The notes under the pieces were generated by a model. That model had not been told where the DNA came from, did no database searches, and saw nothing but the letters and a program-made list of their open reading frames with translations. This document shows, piece by piece, positions 20,975-29,781 of a stretch of 64,000 bases of DNA. The number at the start of each line of letters is the position of its first letter. Positions within the stretch are counted from its first letter, which is position 1. The DNA lies in NCBI RefSeq assembly GCF_014058425.1, contig NZ_CP049366.1:1550001-1614000 (forward strand), in the 5' to 3' direction. Position numbers and translations under genes: made by a program. This stretch comes from Companilactobacillus pabuli. Lineage in GTDB: Bacteria > Bacillota > Bacilli > Lactobacillales > Lactobacillaceae.

Positions 20975-22243
20975 TTAAATGAATAGTTTTTGCAAGAGAT
21001 ATTTCTTTAAAGATTTTAATTCATCTAGTTGTTCATGTTGTAGAGCGATAGTTGAGTCTAATTTATTAAGAATCTTTCCCAAGACTTTTTGCTCATCTCT
21101 TTTTGGAACAATTACTGTCCATTTTTTTAATTCTGACATGGGAATAAGATTGACGATAGCCGATCCGGGATTAGATGATGTCAATCTTCTTTGCATAAAC
21201 TCACTTCTCATCCATTGTAAGAAGAATCTGCCATCCATAATAGAATTATTAATTCTAAATCTTATTAATGCTTGATTGAAAACCCCTTTTTTTATATCGT
21301 TAGGAACTTTAGCTATTTTACCAATGGTACCAGCGCCACTCATTATGAAATCGCCAGGGTTTAGTTCAAATTTTATTAGCTCTTGAAATTTTTCTTTTGT
21401 AATAAAATACCTTGTATGAAAATTATTGTATATTGCATTTTGTTGTTCATATACGACATAATCACTGTTTTTAACAAATAAATCTTTTTTTAATGAACTA
21501 CCGAATGGGCCCCTACGTATACCATTATTTTTATCTAAAATTTCTTGAAACTTATGCTGTTCCCAATCTCCATGAAAATCAGTAAATCTTACTTCAGGTA
21601 CTTTTTCTCCATCTTTAGGGAATAGTTTTTGCAATAATCCTTTTTTAAGCTTGATATAAAGGTCTAACTGCCGTTGTTGTAGGGTAATTGCTATATCAAC
21701 TTTTGATAAAAGAAGATTAATGACTTTCTGTTCTTTTAATGTAGGTAAGTTAATTGGTAATTTATTTATTATTTCAGCATTATAACTTTGTTGTTTAGTG
21801 CCTTGTGTATAACGAATACCATATTCATTTCCATATTTTCTATACCACTGAAAAAGAAATTTTGGTGACAATTTTTTTTCGTCTGTGAATAGGGCCATAC
21901 AAGATTGATTTAACGTAGTATCTATTCCTAACAGTGCACAGTTTCCTCTAGTTCCAACAGCCTCAAGTCCGGTTATTGCAATAACAAAGGTCCCTTTTGG
22001 AATAATTTTTAGATTAGCATTTTTTTGCCCATTGCTAGTTATTTTCTCATTGGTTCGTGTAACAATACTTCTATTTAGTTCTCCACTAGTAAGCCAATCA
22101 ATAGTTCCATTCCAAAATGATGATTTTGATCTACTAGGAGTTTGGCCATTGTATTGCTTTTTTAGAACATTTTTCATTTCATGCTGTTCCCAATCGTCAA
22201 TAAACCCCTTAAATCGAACCTCAGGTACCATTTTTTTATTCAT
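20975..22243 (-). CDS. hsdS: Type I restriction-modification specificity subunit
   Basis: A full-length 422-residue HsdS, which sets the bipartite DNA target of the HsdRMS complex. The order is: N-terminal conserved VPEVRFKGFIDDWEQ, first recognition domain (about 20-170), central repeat LDLYIKLKKGLLQKLFPKDG (about 192-215) with VRFTDFHGDWEQ, second recognition domain (about 230-385), and distal repeat ending LKKYLLQKLFI. The first codons overlap the end of hsdM by 8 nt. Internal repeats at the two DWEQ sites (ATGCTGTTCCCAATC on the plus strand at about 21555 and 22181) match hsdS' in inverted orientation, so this is one of several possible alleles. Confidence 0.93.
   Translation of the reverse strand: MNKKMVPEVRFKGFIDDWEQHEMKNVLKKQYNGQTPSRSKSSFWNGTIDWLTSGELNRSIVTRTNEKITSNGQKNANLKIIPKGTFVIAITGLEAVGTRGNCALLGIDTTLNQSCMALFTDEKKLSPKFLFQWYRKYGNEYGIRYTQGTKQQSYNAEIINKLPINLPTLKEQKVINLLLSKVDIAITLQQRQLDLYIKLKKGLLQKLFPKDGEKVPEVRFTDFHGDWEQHKFQEILDKNNGIRRGPFGSSLKKDLFVKNSDYVVYEQQNAIYNNFHTRYFITKEKFQELIKFELNPGDFIMSGAGTIGKIAKVPNDIKKGVFNQALIRFRINNSIMDGRFFLQWMRSEFMQRRLTSSNPGSAIVNLIPMSELKKWTVIVPKRDEQKVLGKILNKLDSTIALQHEQLDELKSLKKYLLQKLFI
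21556..21681 (-). repeat. Inversion arm in hsdS (central conserved region)
   Basis: The inverted partner of 19236-19362. On the minus strand it reads through GGATTATTGCAAAA and TATTCCCTAAAGATGG to GATTGGGAACAGC. Crossing over between the arms would invert about 2.2 kb carrying the recombinase gene and exchange the second recognition domains. Confidence 0.7.
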
Positions 22244-23843
22244 GATTATTCACCTCATCATTCAACATAGAGATAAAGTCATCAAGATCATTTTGAGTCT
22301 TCTCATCTGAAGAAGTGAGTTCTTTCATCATTGAAAGCAACTCATTTTTATTTTCCATAATTTTTTTGTTATTTTCTCGAATTTCTTTAGTAACTTCACC
22401 TAAATCAATTTCTGGTTCAGGTTCAAAAGTATCAACATAACGTGGAATATTTAAATTGTATTCATTCTCTTTAATCTCATCGATTGTCGCTACATGAGCG
22501 TACTTATCAACGTTCTTACGGTCTGCATAAGTTTGAACAATTTTATCGATATTTTCTTCAGTTAATTTATTCTGATTTTTACCTTTTTCAAATTCATTAC
22601 TTGCATCAATAAATAAGATATCATCATTAGTCTTATTCTTTTTGAGAATCATAATTAAGGTTGGAATACTTGTTGAATAGAAGATGTTAGCCGGAAGTCC
22701 AATAACAGCATCAATTTGATTTTTATTAATCAATTCTTTACGAATCGTCCCTTCAGCCGCACCTCGGAATAAGACACCATGTGGCAAGACAATTCCCATC
22801 GTACCAGTTGGTTTCAAATGATATAAGCCATGCAATAAAAAGGCATAGTCAGCTTTAGTTTTAGGTGCTAATTTTCCATAATCACGAAAACGTGGGTCAC
22901 TCAAACGACCTGCATTATTATCCCAATGGGCTGAATAAGGAGGATTCATTGCTACAGCATCGAATTGATAAGGTTCATCTGATGGCCAATCAACGTCCAA
23001 AGTGTCACCATTACGAGCATAAATATCTTCATAACTTACACCGTGCAACATCAAATTCATACGAGCTAAGTTGAAAGTTGTATTGTTCAATTCTTGTCCG
23101 TGATAACTGATTGGTTGATCTCCAGTCACTTGATCAGCAATCGTTAACAACAAAGAACCTGAACCCATAGCTGGATCATAGACACTACGAATTTGAGTAT
23201 CTCCTTCTTTATGACCAATCGAAACGATTCGAGCAATAATTTCACTAACAGATCTAGGAGTATAGAACTCTCCAGCCTTTTTACCAGCACTCAAGGCGAA
23301 CTCACTAATTAAATATTCATAGGCATCCCCTAAAACATCACGACCGTTATCAAAATTAATATCTTTTAAAGAAGTAATAACGTCGTTCATGGTTTGACTA
23401 GGATTTTTACCTAATTTATTTGAATCTAAATCAATATCAGAAAATAGTCCCTCAAAATCTTCTTCCGAACTGTGTCCTTTTACTGATTGTTCAACATTGA
23501 ATAATGCTTGCTTCAAATCACTAATTTGGAATTGATGATGTTGAATTCTAACAACCATCGAGTCAAATAAATCATTAGGTTCAATGATATATCCGTTGGC
23601 TCCATACAATTCACTCTTAATATCTTCTTGTTGCTCGTCCCAATACTTCTTATAAACTTCAATTGGATTACCATCTTCGCCGGTAGCTTCCATAACTGTT
23701 TTCAAAGTCATATCACTTAGGAATCGATAAAAAATCAACCCTAACAAATAATTTTTATATTCACTAGCATCCATCGTTCCTCTCAAGGCGTTAGCGGAAT
23801 TCCACAATGCTTGCTCTAATGTTTTTGATGTATCTTCACTCAT
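22236..23843 (-). CDS. hsdM: Type I restriction-modification methyltransferase subunit
   Basis: A 535-residue N6-adenine methyltransferase. The N-terminal helical domain begins LEQALWNSANALRG, followed by EFYTPRSVSEII, the SAM-binding motif I DPAMGSGSLLL and the catalytic motif IV NPPYSAHWD. A C-terminal helical part ends in a Glu/Asn-rich region. With two HsdM and one HsdS it forms the modification methylase and, with HsdR, the restriction enzyme. It is 3 nt after the hsdR stop codon and overlaps hsdS, in the order R-M-S. Confidence 0.97.
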   Translation of the reverse strand: MSEDTSKTLEQALWNSANALRGTMDASEYKNYLLGLIFYRFLSDMTLKTVMEATGEDGNPIEVYKKYWDEQQEDIKSELYGANGYIIEPNDLFDSMVVRIQHHQFQISDLKQALFNVEQSVKGHSSEEDFEGLFSDIDLDSNKLGKNPSQTMNDVITSLKDINFDNGRDVLGDAYEYLISEFALSAGKKAGEFYTPRSVSEIIARIVSIGHKEGDTQIRSVYDPAMGSGSLLLTIADQVTGDQPISYHGQELNNTTFNLARMNLMLHGVSYEDIYARNGDTLDVDWPSDEPYQFDAVAMNPPYSAHWDNNAGRLSDPRFRDYGKLAPKTKADYAFLLHGLYHLKPTGTMGIVLPHGVLFRGAAEGTIRKELINKNQIDAVIGLPANIFYSTSIPTLIMILKKNKTNDDILFIDASNEFEKGKNQNKLTEENIDKIVQTYADRKNVDKYAHVATIDEIKENEYNLNIPRYVDTFEPEPEIDLGEVTKEIRENNKKIMENKNELLSMMKELTSSDEKTQNDLDDFISMLNDEVNNHE

Positions 23844-23846
23844 TTT

Positions 23847-26822
23847 TTATTTCTCCCCTGCAATGTATGGTGCTAAGTCGTCCTTGATAAATTTTCTCCA
23901 AGCACGTTGAACTGAACCCTTAAAACTCAAGATATTACGATATTCATGACTGTTACTTTCGGCAACTTTAATATCAGCCGTTTGTTTCAAAGCTTGTTCA
24001 TGTCCAAATTCACCGGTCGCTTCATATTCAGTTACTAATCGGTTAAATAACTCTTCATCGAGTCCATATTCATTAATGAATTTAGTTATCTTTTGTTGTT
24101 TTTTTCTACTTTGATGGAGTGCATAACTAGCTCTGGCATCATAATTAGCAGGTATATCTCCACGTTTTCTTTCTTCTGTCACGAATTCTCGGATATTATC
24201 AGCTTCACGTTGATTTCCGGATTTTGCGAATTTATCGGCAGCTTGGTTAAATTCATCAGCTGCAAATAAGTTTTCTGTATCTAACAAATATTTAGTTGCT
24301 AATCCTAAGACATATTCTTTATCTATAACAAGTTCTGTAATTACCACATCATCAAAGTCATATTTCAATGAAATGGGATCTGAATCATCTCTGTCAGATT
24401 TATGATCCTTTAAATAATCCCTAATATTTTGAAAAGCACCTTGGAAATAACCAAATTCTTCTTTAGTTATTCCATACTCGTCAGCATGTTCTTCCCAATC
24501 AAAATCAGAATATGAAGAGATGTATTGTAATTCTTTAGATAAATTCCTAAATTTCTTTAAGAAATCTACTTGTTCTTTTTCAGTAGATTTAGTTAAATTG
24601 TTCGCCACTTCAGGAGTTGGAGTAAATTCTTTTAGTTCCTTAACAGCTTCTTTGAATGTATCTTCCATTTCATGAAATTCAGGTCGAAAGACTTTCTTGA
24701 ACGAACCTTCTCCAGCATACTTTTCAAACGCATTTTCAGTTCTCGCTCTCATCAGTTTAGGGCGTCTGAACATAACAACATTTCCTTGCGTTTTATTTTT
24801 GTCATAAACACGATTAGTTCTAGCGAAAGCTTGAATCAATCCTTGATACTGCATCAATTTATCTAAATACAAAGTATTCAATCTTGGTGCATCAAAGCCC
24901 GTCAATAAACGTGCAACTACGATTGTTAAATCAATTTCTTTATCCGGTGGTAAGTTCTTGTATTGTGCTTCGGTACGGGCCGTTCTTTTTGCAACGTCAT
25001 CGATATAGACATTCACATTATCGAGAGAAAATGCTGTTTCTGATCCAGCATAACGAATCGAGTAATCCTTCATAGCTTCTGCTAAACCTGAGCGTTGGTC
25101 TTTATTAGTATCGCCATTTTCATTAATGGAATAAGTCAATGCAACTTTAAGATTATGCTTTCCTTCTTGTTCCAATTTTTTGAATAATCGATAATATTTC
25201 AAGGCTTGATTAATATCCACAGTTGCAAAAATAGCATTGAATTTACCCTTTTCAGATTTTCTACGCCAGTTTTTAATAATCCATTTCACAACTTTTAAAC
25301 GATAATTTTGGGCAACTTCCTCATCACTGTTATATGCTTCGTCAGGTATTTGCTCTTCTTCAACTTCATCACCATTACGCTCATCAGTTACTTGCATCAA
25401 GCTGACATACTCAGAATTAAATGGCAAAATAGCCCCGTCACTTAGTGCGTTCCCAATGTTGTACCGATGGAGCTCAGGTCCAAACTGGCTCTCGGTAGTT
25501 TGATCTTGTGGCGTTTTATTGAAGTCAAAAATTGGAGTTCCGGTAAATCCATACCAATTTTGTTTAGGAAAAGCTTGGCGGATAACTTTTTGCATTTCTC
25601 CAAATTGCGATCTGTGAGCTTCATCAACAATAAATACCATGCGTTTCTTCATTACACTAGCTAAAGGTTCTCTATGACCAGTATTAATAGCTTCTTCATT
25701 TCTTTCAACGGCTATTTTCATTTTGTTAATAGTTGTTGTAATGACGCCCGGTTTGGAACTTCTAAGTCTTTTAATTAATTCTCCAGTATTATTAGTTTCA
25801 AAAATAGTATCGTCACTATTAGTTGAGAACTTGCTGAAATTCTTTCCTGATTGATTATCTAACTCTTTTCTATCTGACAAGAAAATCACTTGATTATTCG
25901 GATTTCTCTGCAATAAAGTTGCAATTTTGTAGGCCGTGAGCGTTTTCCCAGACCCTGTAGCATGCCAAACGTAACCATCTTCATGCTTAGAAAAAGCTTC
26001 ACGAACAGCATTTACGGCATGAATTTGATAAGGACGTAAAACTTTTAAAGCATCTCCATCAGCAACTGTGTAATTACTAATAAGATTGTGTGCCATAGGT
26101 ATTTTTAAAAAGTCTTCAGTAAATTGTTTCCAATTATGGACTGGTTGATTTTTCTTATCTAACCATTCAAAGAAGAATTTATTATTGAACAAGTCCGCAC
26201 TTTTCTCATTAGCAAAATAACGGGCTGTATCTTCTTTTAAGGCCACAAAAATTTGGACAGCTGAAAATAAACCATCATACTTATTTTCTGATTTGTATTT
26301 TACGATTTGATTTGATGCTTCTTTGATACTGACATCAACTTTTTTCTCTTCAATTTGAATCAAAGGTAATCCATTGAACAGCAACGTTACATCAAAACGA
26401 CGGTTAACATTATCAGGTGAATCTTCTTTGCCTGGACGAATAGCTTGACGAATAACCTCATAACGCATTTGTCCACCAGCAATTGCATCACGCCAGAACA
26501 ACTTCAAATCCATAGTCCCTAATTCTGGATTATCTCTTGTAATATTCAAAATTGATTCATAATTACCAGTTAAAAATTCGTTCATTTCAGTTGGAGTTTT
26601 TCCACCGATATTACGCATAATTTCACTCATTTCAGTATCAGTGATTTTTACTCCGTTCAGAACACTATGATTATTTTGATTGAGAATCTCACGGAAATGA
26701 TTTTCCAAATCCTTAGGCGTCGCATTATCTAGGGCTTTATTATACGTCCACCCATTTTGAGTCAAGGTTTCTACAAACTCCTTCTCAAAAGTAAGCTCCC
26801 CTTTCGTTTTGTACAATGCCAT
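23847..26822 (-). CDS. hsdR: Type I restriction endonuclease subunit
   Basis: A 991-residue HsdR. The N-terminal nuclease domain contains the PD-(D/E)xK-type signature region around NGLPLIQIEEKK (about 150-160). The SF2 translocase follows, with Walker A HATGSGKTLTAYK near 292, VDEAHRSQFGE, GFTGTP, and the RLLTGFDAPRLNTLYLDK and AFARTNRVY motifs. Length and order are normal. No frameshift is seen, so the type I system appears complete while its neighbours in the island are broken. The start has an AGTGGGGGAG-type ribosome site. Confidence 0.97.
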   Translation of the reverse strand: MALYKTKGELTFEKEFVETLTQNGWTYNKALDNATPKDLENHFREILNQNNHSVLNGVKITDTEMSEIMRNIGGKTPTEMNEFLTGNYESILNITRDNPELGTMDLKLFWRDAIAGGQMRYEVIRQAIRPGKEDSPDNVNRRFDVTLLFNGLPLIQIEEKKVDVSIKEASNQIVKYKSENKYDGLFSAVQIFVALKEDTARYFANEKSADLFNNKFFFEWLDKKNQPVHNWKQFTEDFLKIPMAHNLISNYTVADGDALKVLRPYQIHAVNAVREAFSKHEDGYVWHATGSGKTLTAYKIATLLQRNPNNQVIFLSDRKELDNQSGKNFSKFSTNSDDTIFETNNTGELIKRLRSSKPGVITTTINKMKIAVERNEEAINTGHREPLASVMKKRMVFIVDEAHRSQFGEMQKVIRQAFPKQNWYGFTGTPIFDFNKTPQDQTTESQFGPELHRYNIGNALSDGAILPFNSEYVSLMQVTDERNGDEVEEEQIPDEAYNSDEEVAQNYRLKVVKWIIKNWRRKSEKGKFNAIFATVDINQALKYYRLFKKLEQEGKHNLKVALTYSINENGDTNKDQRSGLAEAMKDYSIRYAGSETAFSLDNVNVYIDDVAKRTARTEAQYKNLPPDKEIDLTIVVARLLTGFDAPRLNTLYLDKLMQYQGLIQAFARTNRVYDKNKTQGNVVMFRRPKLMRARTENAFEKYAGEGSFKKVFRPEFHEMEDTFKEAVKELKEFTPTPEVANNLTKSTEKEQVDFLKKFRNLSKELQYISSYSDFDWEEHADEYGITKEEFGYFQGAFQNIRDYLKDHKSDRDDSDPISLKYDFDDVVITELVIDKEYVLGLATKYLLDTENLFAADEFNQAADKFAKSGNQREADNIREFVTEERKRGDIPANYDARASYALHQSRKKQQKITKFINEYGLDEELFNRLVTEYEATGEFGHEQALKQTADIKVAESNSHEYRNILSFKGSVQRAWRKFIKDDLAPYIAGEK

Positions 26823-26944
26823 TTTTCTCCCCCACTTTATCAGTTAAAAACCATATAAAATTACTATTATACTTAGTTTAACTGTATAACTTACGTTGTT
26901 AAAGAGTTTTAGTGTTTGAGTGTTCGCTTTTCCTTTATTACAAA

Positions 26945-26977
26945 ATAAAAAATGACTAGACAATTTGTCTAATCATT
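26945..26977 (-). terminator. Intrinsic terminator after mrr
   Basis: On the minus strand AATGATTAGACAAATTGTCTAGTCATT forms an almost perfect hairpin followed by TTTTTATTTT. It lies between the mrr stop codon and the hsdR promoter region, so hsdR is transcribed separately. Confidence 0.75.
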
Positions 26978-26985
26978 CATTAAAA

Positions 26986-27946
26986 TTAATCTTCAAAAAA
27001 ATCCTCATCAATTTCAAACAAATCCAAATGTTTCTTAACTTGAACACCAACTTGATATTGCAACATCAAATTAGTCAACTGAATCCCATCAATCAAAACA
27101 ATTGAGAAATTCTTAGCGGTAGAAATAGCACTACTAGAAAAATGAGAAGTAGTAATGAACACACCACGATCAGCGTGAACACGTGACAAGGCTCCAAAAA
27201 AGCCATCGATTGCTGGTCTTTGAACGACATTGTCATCTTTGTATCTTTTGGCTTGAATATAAACTGTACTTGTTCCCAATGGATCTTGGTTGATTATGCC
27301 ATCAATTCCCATCAATTCCACCGTCATTAGTTCTTTGAGTTATTTGTGAAGAACCATTTGGACCCTTATATCCCATCTTTATCAAAAGCTTAACTACTAG
27401 ATGTTCGAAGAATGTAGGTTTAGATTCTTGCAATATTCTCAAAAGATTGGTGGCTATTTCATTGTTATAACTAGTTGTTTTTTCCGACAATTCATCAATA
27501 ACACCATTTTTCTCTTTTGAGTAATCCCCTTTAGTTTCTAAATTAGCTCGTTTTTCTCGTTCAGCCAATTCTTTTCTATGAGCTTTATAAGCTGGTAAAG
27601 AATGGATTTTTTCAATAGTTATTTCACTATCATCCAAATCTAATAATTCTTTACCTAAATCAGATATTCTATAAACACCTCTAGCAGGACGTTCCAATGC
27701 TCCACCAATGAACAAATCACTCACAGCCCATCCCACTCTGCCTTCAATTAGGATATCGTCAGGATATTTATCAGAAGCTTTATTTCTCAATTCATCTGGT
27801 AATTCTAATAGATTTGCTACATCAAAATCTATTTTCTTTTTCAAAACTTCATCTTTATCACTCAAATATTTCAAAACAACTGGCATCAATGAATCCCATG
27901 TTGGCAATCCGTTCTTCTCACTTAATTTCAAATCCCTATAATTCAT
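26986..27946 (-). pseudogene. mrr: Mrr-type restriction endonuclease broken by a 10-bp tandem duplication
   Basis: Mrr is a type IV restriction enzyme acting on methylated DNA. The N-terminal part (27946 to 27302) has the winged-helix Mrr_N region (NGLPTWDSLMPVVLKYL, GRVGWAVSDL, RGVYRISDLG) and then the catalytic domain start TFFEHLVVKLLIKMGY. It goes out of frame directly after TNDGGIDG, the nuclease motif with the catalytic Asp. The downstream frame begins GIDGIINQDPLG and continues with the QAKRY motif and DRGVFITTSHFS to the normal end at 26986. The cause is visible: CATCAATTCC is present twice in tandem at 27300-27319. Removing one copy restores GGIDGIIN and a protein of about 317 residues. 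Confidence 0.88.
27300..27319. repeat. 10-bp tandem duplication inside mrr
   Basis: CATCAATTCC occurs twice with no gap. A 10-bp unit is not a multiple of three, so it shifts the mrr frame. Loss of one unit by slippage would restore the gene. Confidence 0.9.
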
Positions 27947-28006
27947 ATATACTCACCAACGTATCTTTTTGAATTTACATATTAATTATATTATATCTTT
28001 AAAAAA

Positions 28007-28038
28007 CAAAAAGACTCTCCCTTCACAGGAAAGCCTCC
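28007..28038 (-). terminator. Intrinsic terminator after the DUF554 gene
   Basis: On the minus strand an imperfect stem (AGGCTTTCC with GGGAGAGTCT, G-U pairs included) is followed by TTTTTGTTTTTT, just after the stop codon at 28046. Confidence 0.55.
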
Positions 28039-28045
28039 ATTATAT

Positions 28046-28741
28046 TTAAAACATCTGCAAAACCCCAACCACCACAATCGGCACAATCAAAGATGGTAAG
28101 AGGTTCAACACCTTAATTTTCTTAATATTCAACAAACCTAATCCAGAAGCCAAAATCAAGATTCCACCAACCACAGTTAATTCTGTGATCATGTCGGCAT
28201 TGATTGAATTTTGCAACAACATGGCAATCAAGTAAATACTGCCTTGCCAACAAAATACTGCCACTGCTGCGAAGGCCATTCCGAAGCCAAACGTTGACGC
28301 TAAAACTATCGAAGTGATTCCATCTAACATCCCATTGGTGAACAAGAATGTGTAGTCCTTGTTCAAAGCTGCCTGAATTGGTCCTAAAATCGACAATGAA
28401 CCGATACAATACAATAAGATTCCGGTTGCCAAGCCTTCTGCTAAATTACTTTTTCCATCAGCACTAGGTTTGGAAAATTTCCCAACTAAATTATCAAAAT
28501 GCTTCTCTAAATCGAGCCACTGTCCAATGACACCGCCAACTGCCAGACTGACGATGAACAATACGGGATAGTGGCTTTTTGGCATGTGTTGCACAACTGC
28601 ATTGATACCGACTGCCATTGCAACGAGTCCCAAAGCTTGTGTCAGAATCTCATTATACGCAGGTTTGATTCCTTTTTTGAAATAACTACCAGCAAAGCTA
28701 CCCACCAAAATCATGGCAACATTAAAAAACGTCCCTATCAT
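28046..28741 (-). CDS. DUF554 integral membrane protein (YdfK/YqgA-like)
   Basis: The start chosen is the ATG at 28741, preceded by GAGGGGGG 5 nt upstream, which gives MIGTFFNVAMILVGSFAGSYF (231 aa). An in-frame ATG at 28792 has no ribosome site. Six or seven hydrophobic helices are visible, with family segments such as LTQALGLVAMAVGI and GLATGILLYCIGSLSILGPIQAAL. Members are of unknown function and are probably transporters or membrane regulators. It starts 58 nt after the MerR-family gene ends on the same strand, so co-transcription with the regulator is likely. Confidence 0.85.
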   Translation of the reverse strand: MIGTFFNVAMILVGSFAGSYFKKGIKPAYNEILTQALGLVAMAVGINAVVQHMPKSHYPVLFIVSLAVGGVIGQWLDLEKHFDNLVGKFSKPSADGKSNLAEGLATGILLYCIGSLSILGPIQAALNKDYTFLFTNGMLDGITSIVLASTFGFGMAFAAVAVFCWQGSIYLIAMLLQNSINADMITELTVVGGILILASGLGLLNIKKIKVLNLLPSLIVPIVVVGVLQMF

Positions 28742-28799
28742 GAGATCCCCCCTCGTAAATTTATTAACAAAAATTATAAACTCTCTAGTCACTAGAGGG

Positions 28800-29615
28800 T
28801 CAATTGTCTTTGATAGGAATTTTGATCTCTGTCACATATTTGTCAAAATCATCCGTAATACCATAATCGATCAAAGCTGTCTCAATCGCTGGACCACTAA
28901 TTTCAAAATTATGTTTTTGACAATATTGCAACAATTTTTGGTACTGAATTACTGCTGTATCGTGAGTTCCATGAAATCTCAAGCGAACGTATTTACCAGC
29001 TTTTAAAATCCCAGTCGCATCCCCTGAGTCCCCTGGTTCTAAAATCAACAACAAGCCGTTATAACTATCAAAATGTTCTCGCAATAAATTTTCTTCTGAC
29101 ACGGTTAGAGCAATTTTTCCCAAGAAGATATTTTTATCCAACCCAAAACGCTTCCGCAAAGTTACTATTGGGAATTCAATATCATCGCTAGGTTGGTAAT
29201 CTTCATCCAAATAAACGACTGATATCGCTGGTAAATCAACTATTTCAATCTTGTCTAAAGTACTATTGACCGCATCTTCAACTTGATTGATTCGAGCATC
29301 GATTCGACGGTCAATATTTTCCAACGCTGTAATTTGTTTTCTAACTTGTAGCTTCTGCTCCTTCAACATAGCTTCCAATTTATTAGTATCTCGCGCATCA
29401 AAAAATTGTTTAATGGCATCAATCGACAAGTCCAAAGCTCGCAAATAAGTGATGACATTTAAACGCTCAAATTGTTGAGTAGAATAATAACGATAATGAG
29501 TTTTATTGTTGATTTTTGCTGGTTTCAATAAACCGACTTCATCATAATATCGAAGCGTTGGAACCTTGATATTAAAGAGTTTTGAGAGTTGCCCAATAGT
29601 AAAAAGTTGATCCAC
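28800..29615 (-). CDS. MerR-family transcriptional regulator with effector-binding domain
   Basis: A 271-residue regulator. The N-terminal winged helix is FTIGQLSKLFNIKVPTLRYYDEVGLLKP (5-32), then an RYY wing and a dimerisation coiled coil (about 75-125). The C-terminal half resembles the GyrI/BmrR-like effector domain (VYLDEDYQ, KYVRLRFHGTHD), which usually binds small hydrophobic cations or drugs. It probably controls itself and the downstream DUF554 gene. It is divergent from the first WxL gene, with a 166-nt shared intergenic region. Confidence 0.87.
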   Translation of the reverse strand: MDQLFTIGQLSKLFNIKVPTLRYYDEVGLLKPAKINNKTHYRYYSTQQFERLNVITYLRALDLSIDAIKQFFDARDTNKLEAMLKEQKLQVRKQITALENIDRRIDARINQVEDAVNSTLDKIEIVDLPAISVVYLDEDYQPSDDIEFPIVTLRKRFGLDKNIFLGKIALTVSEENLLREHFDSYNGLLLILEPGDSGDATGILKAGKYVRLRFHGTHDTAVIQYQKLLQYCQKHNFEISGPAIETALIDYGITDDFDKYVTEIKIPIKDN

Positions 29616-29781
29616 GTTTAGTCTCCTTTGAGTTAATTAAGTTGATTCAATTTATGAAAGAAAAAACATTAATAACTGAATCAAAAGGATATTTGTTTCA
29701 TTTTATAATACTTAATGTATAGATATATTCTAAACTAAGAAACTTTATATAAAAGTATTTCTACCATGGGGGAAAAACAAT

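Noticed and set aside
28122-28409. Minus-strand frame overlapping the DUF554 gene
   Set aside because: Alternate frame of a clear membrane-protein gene.
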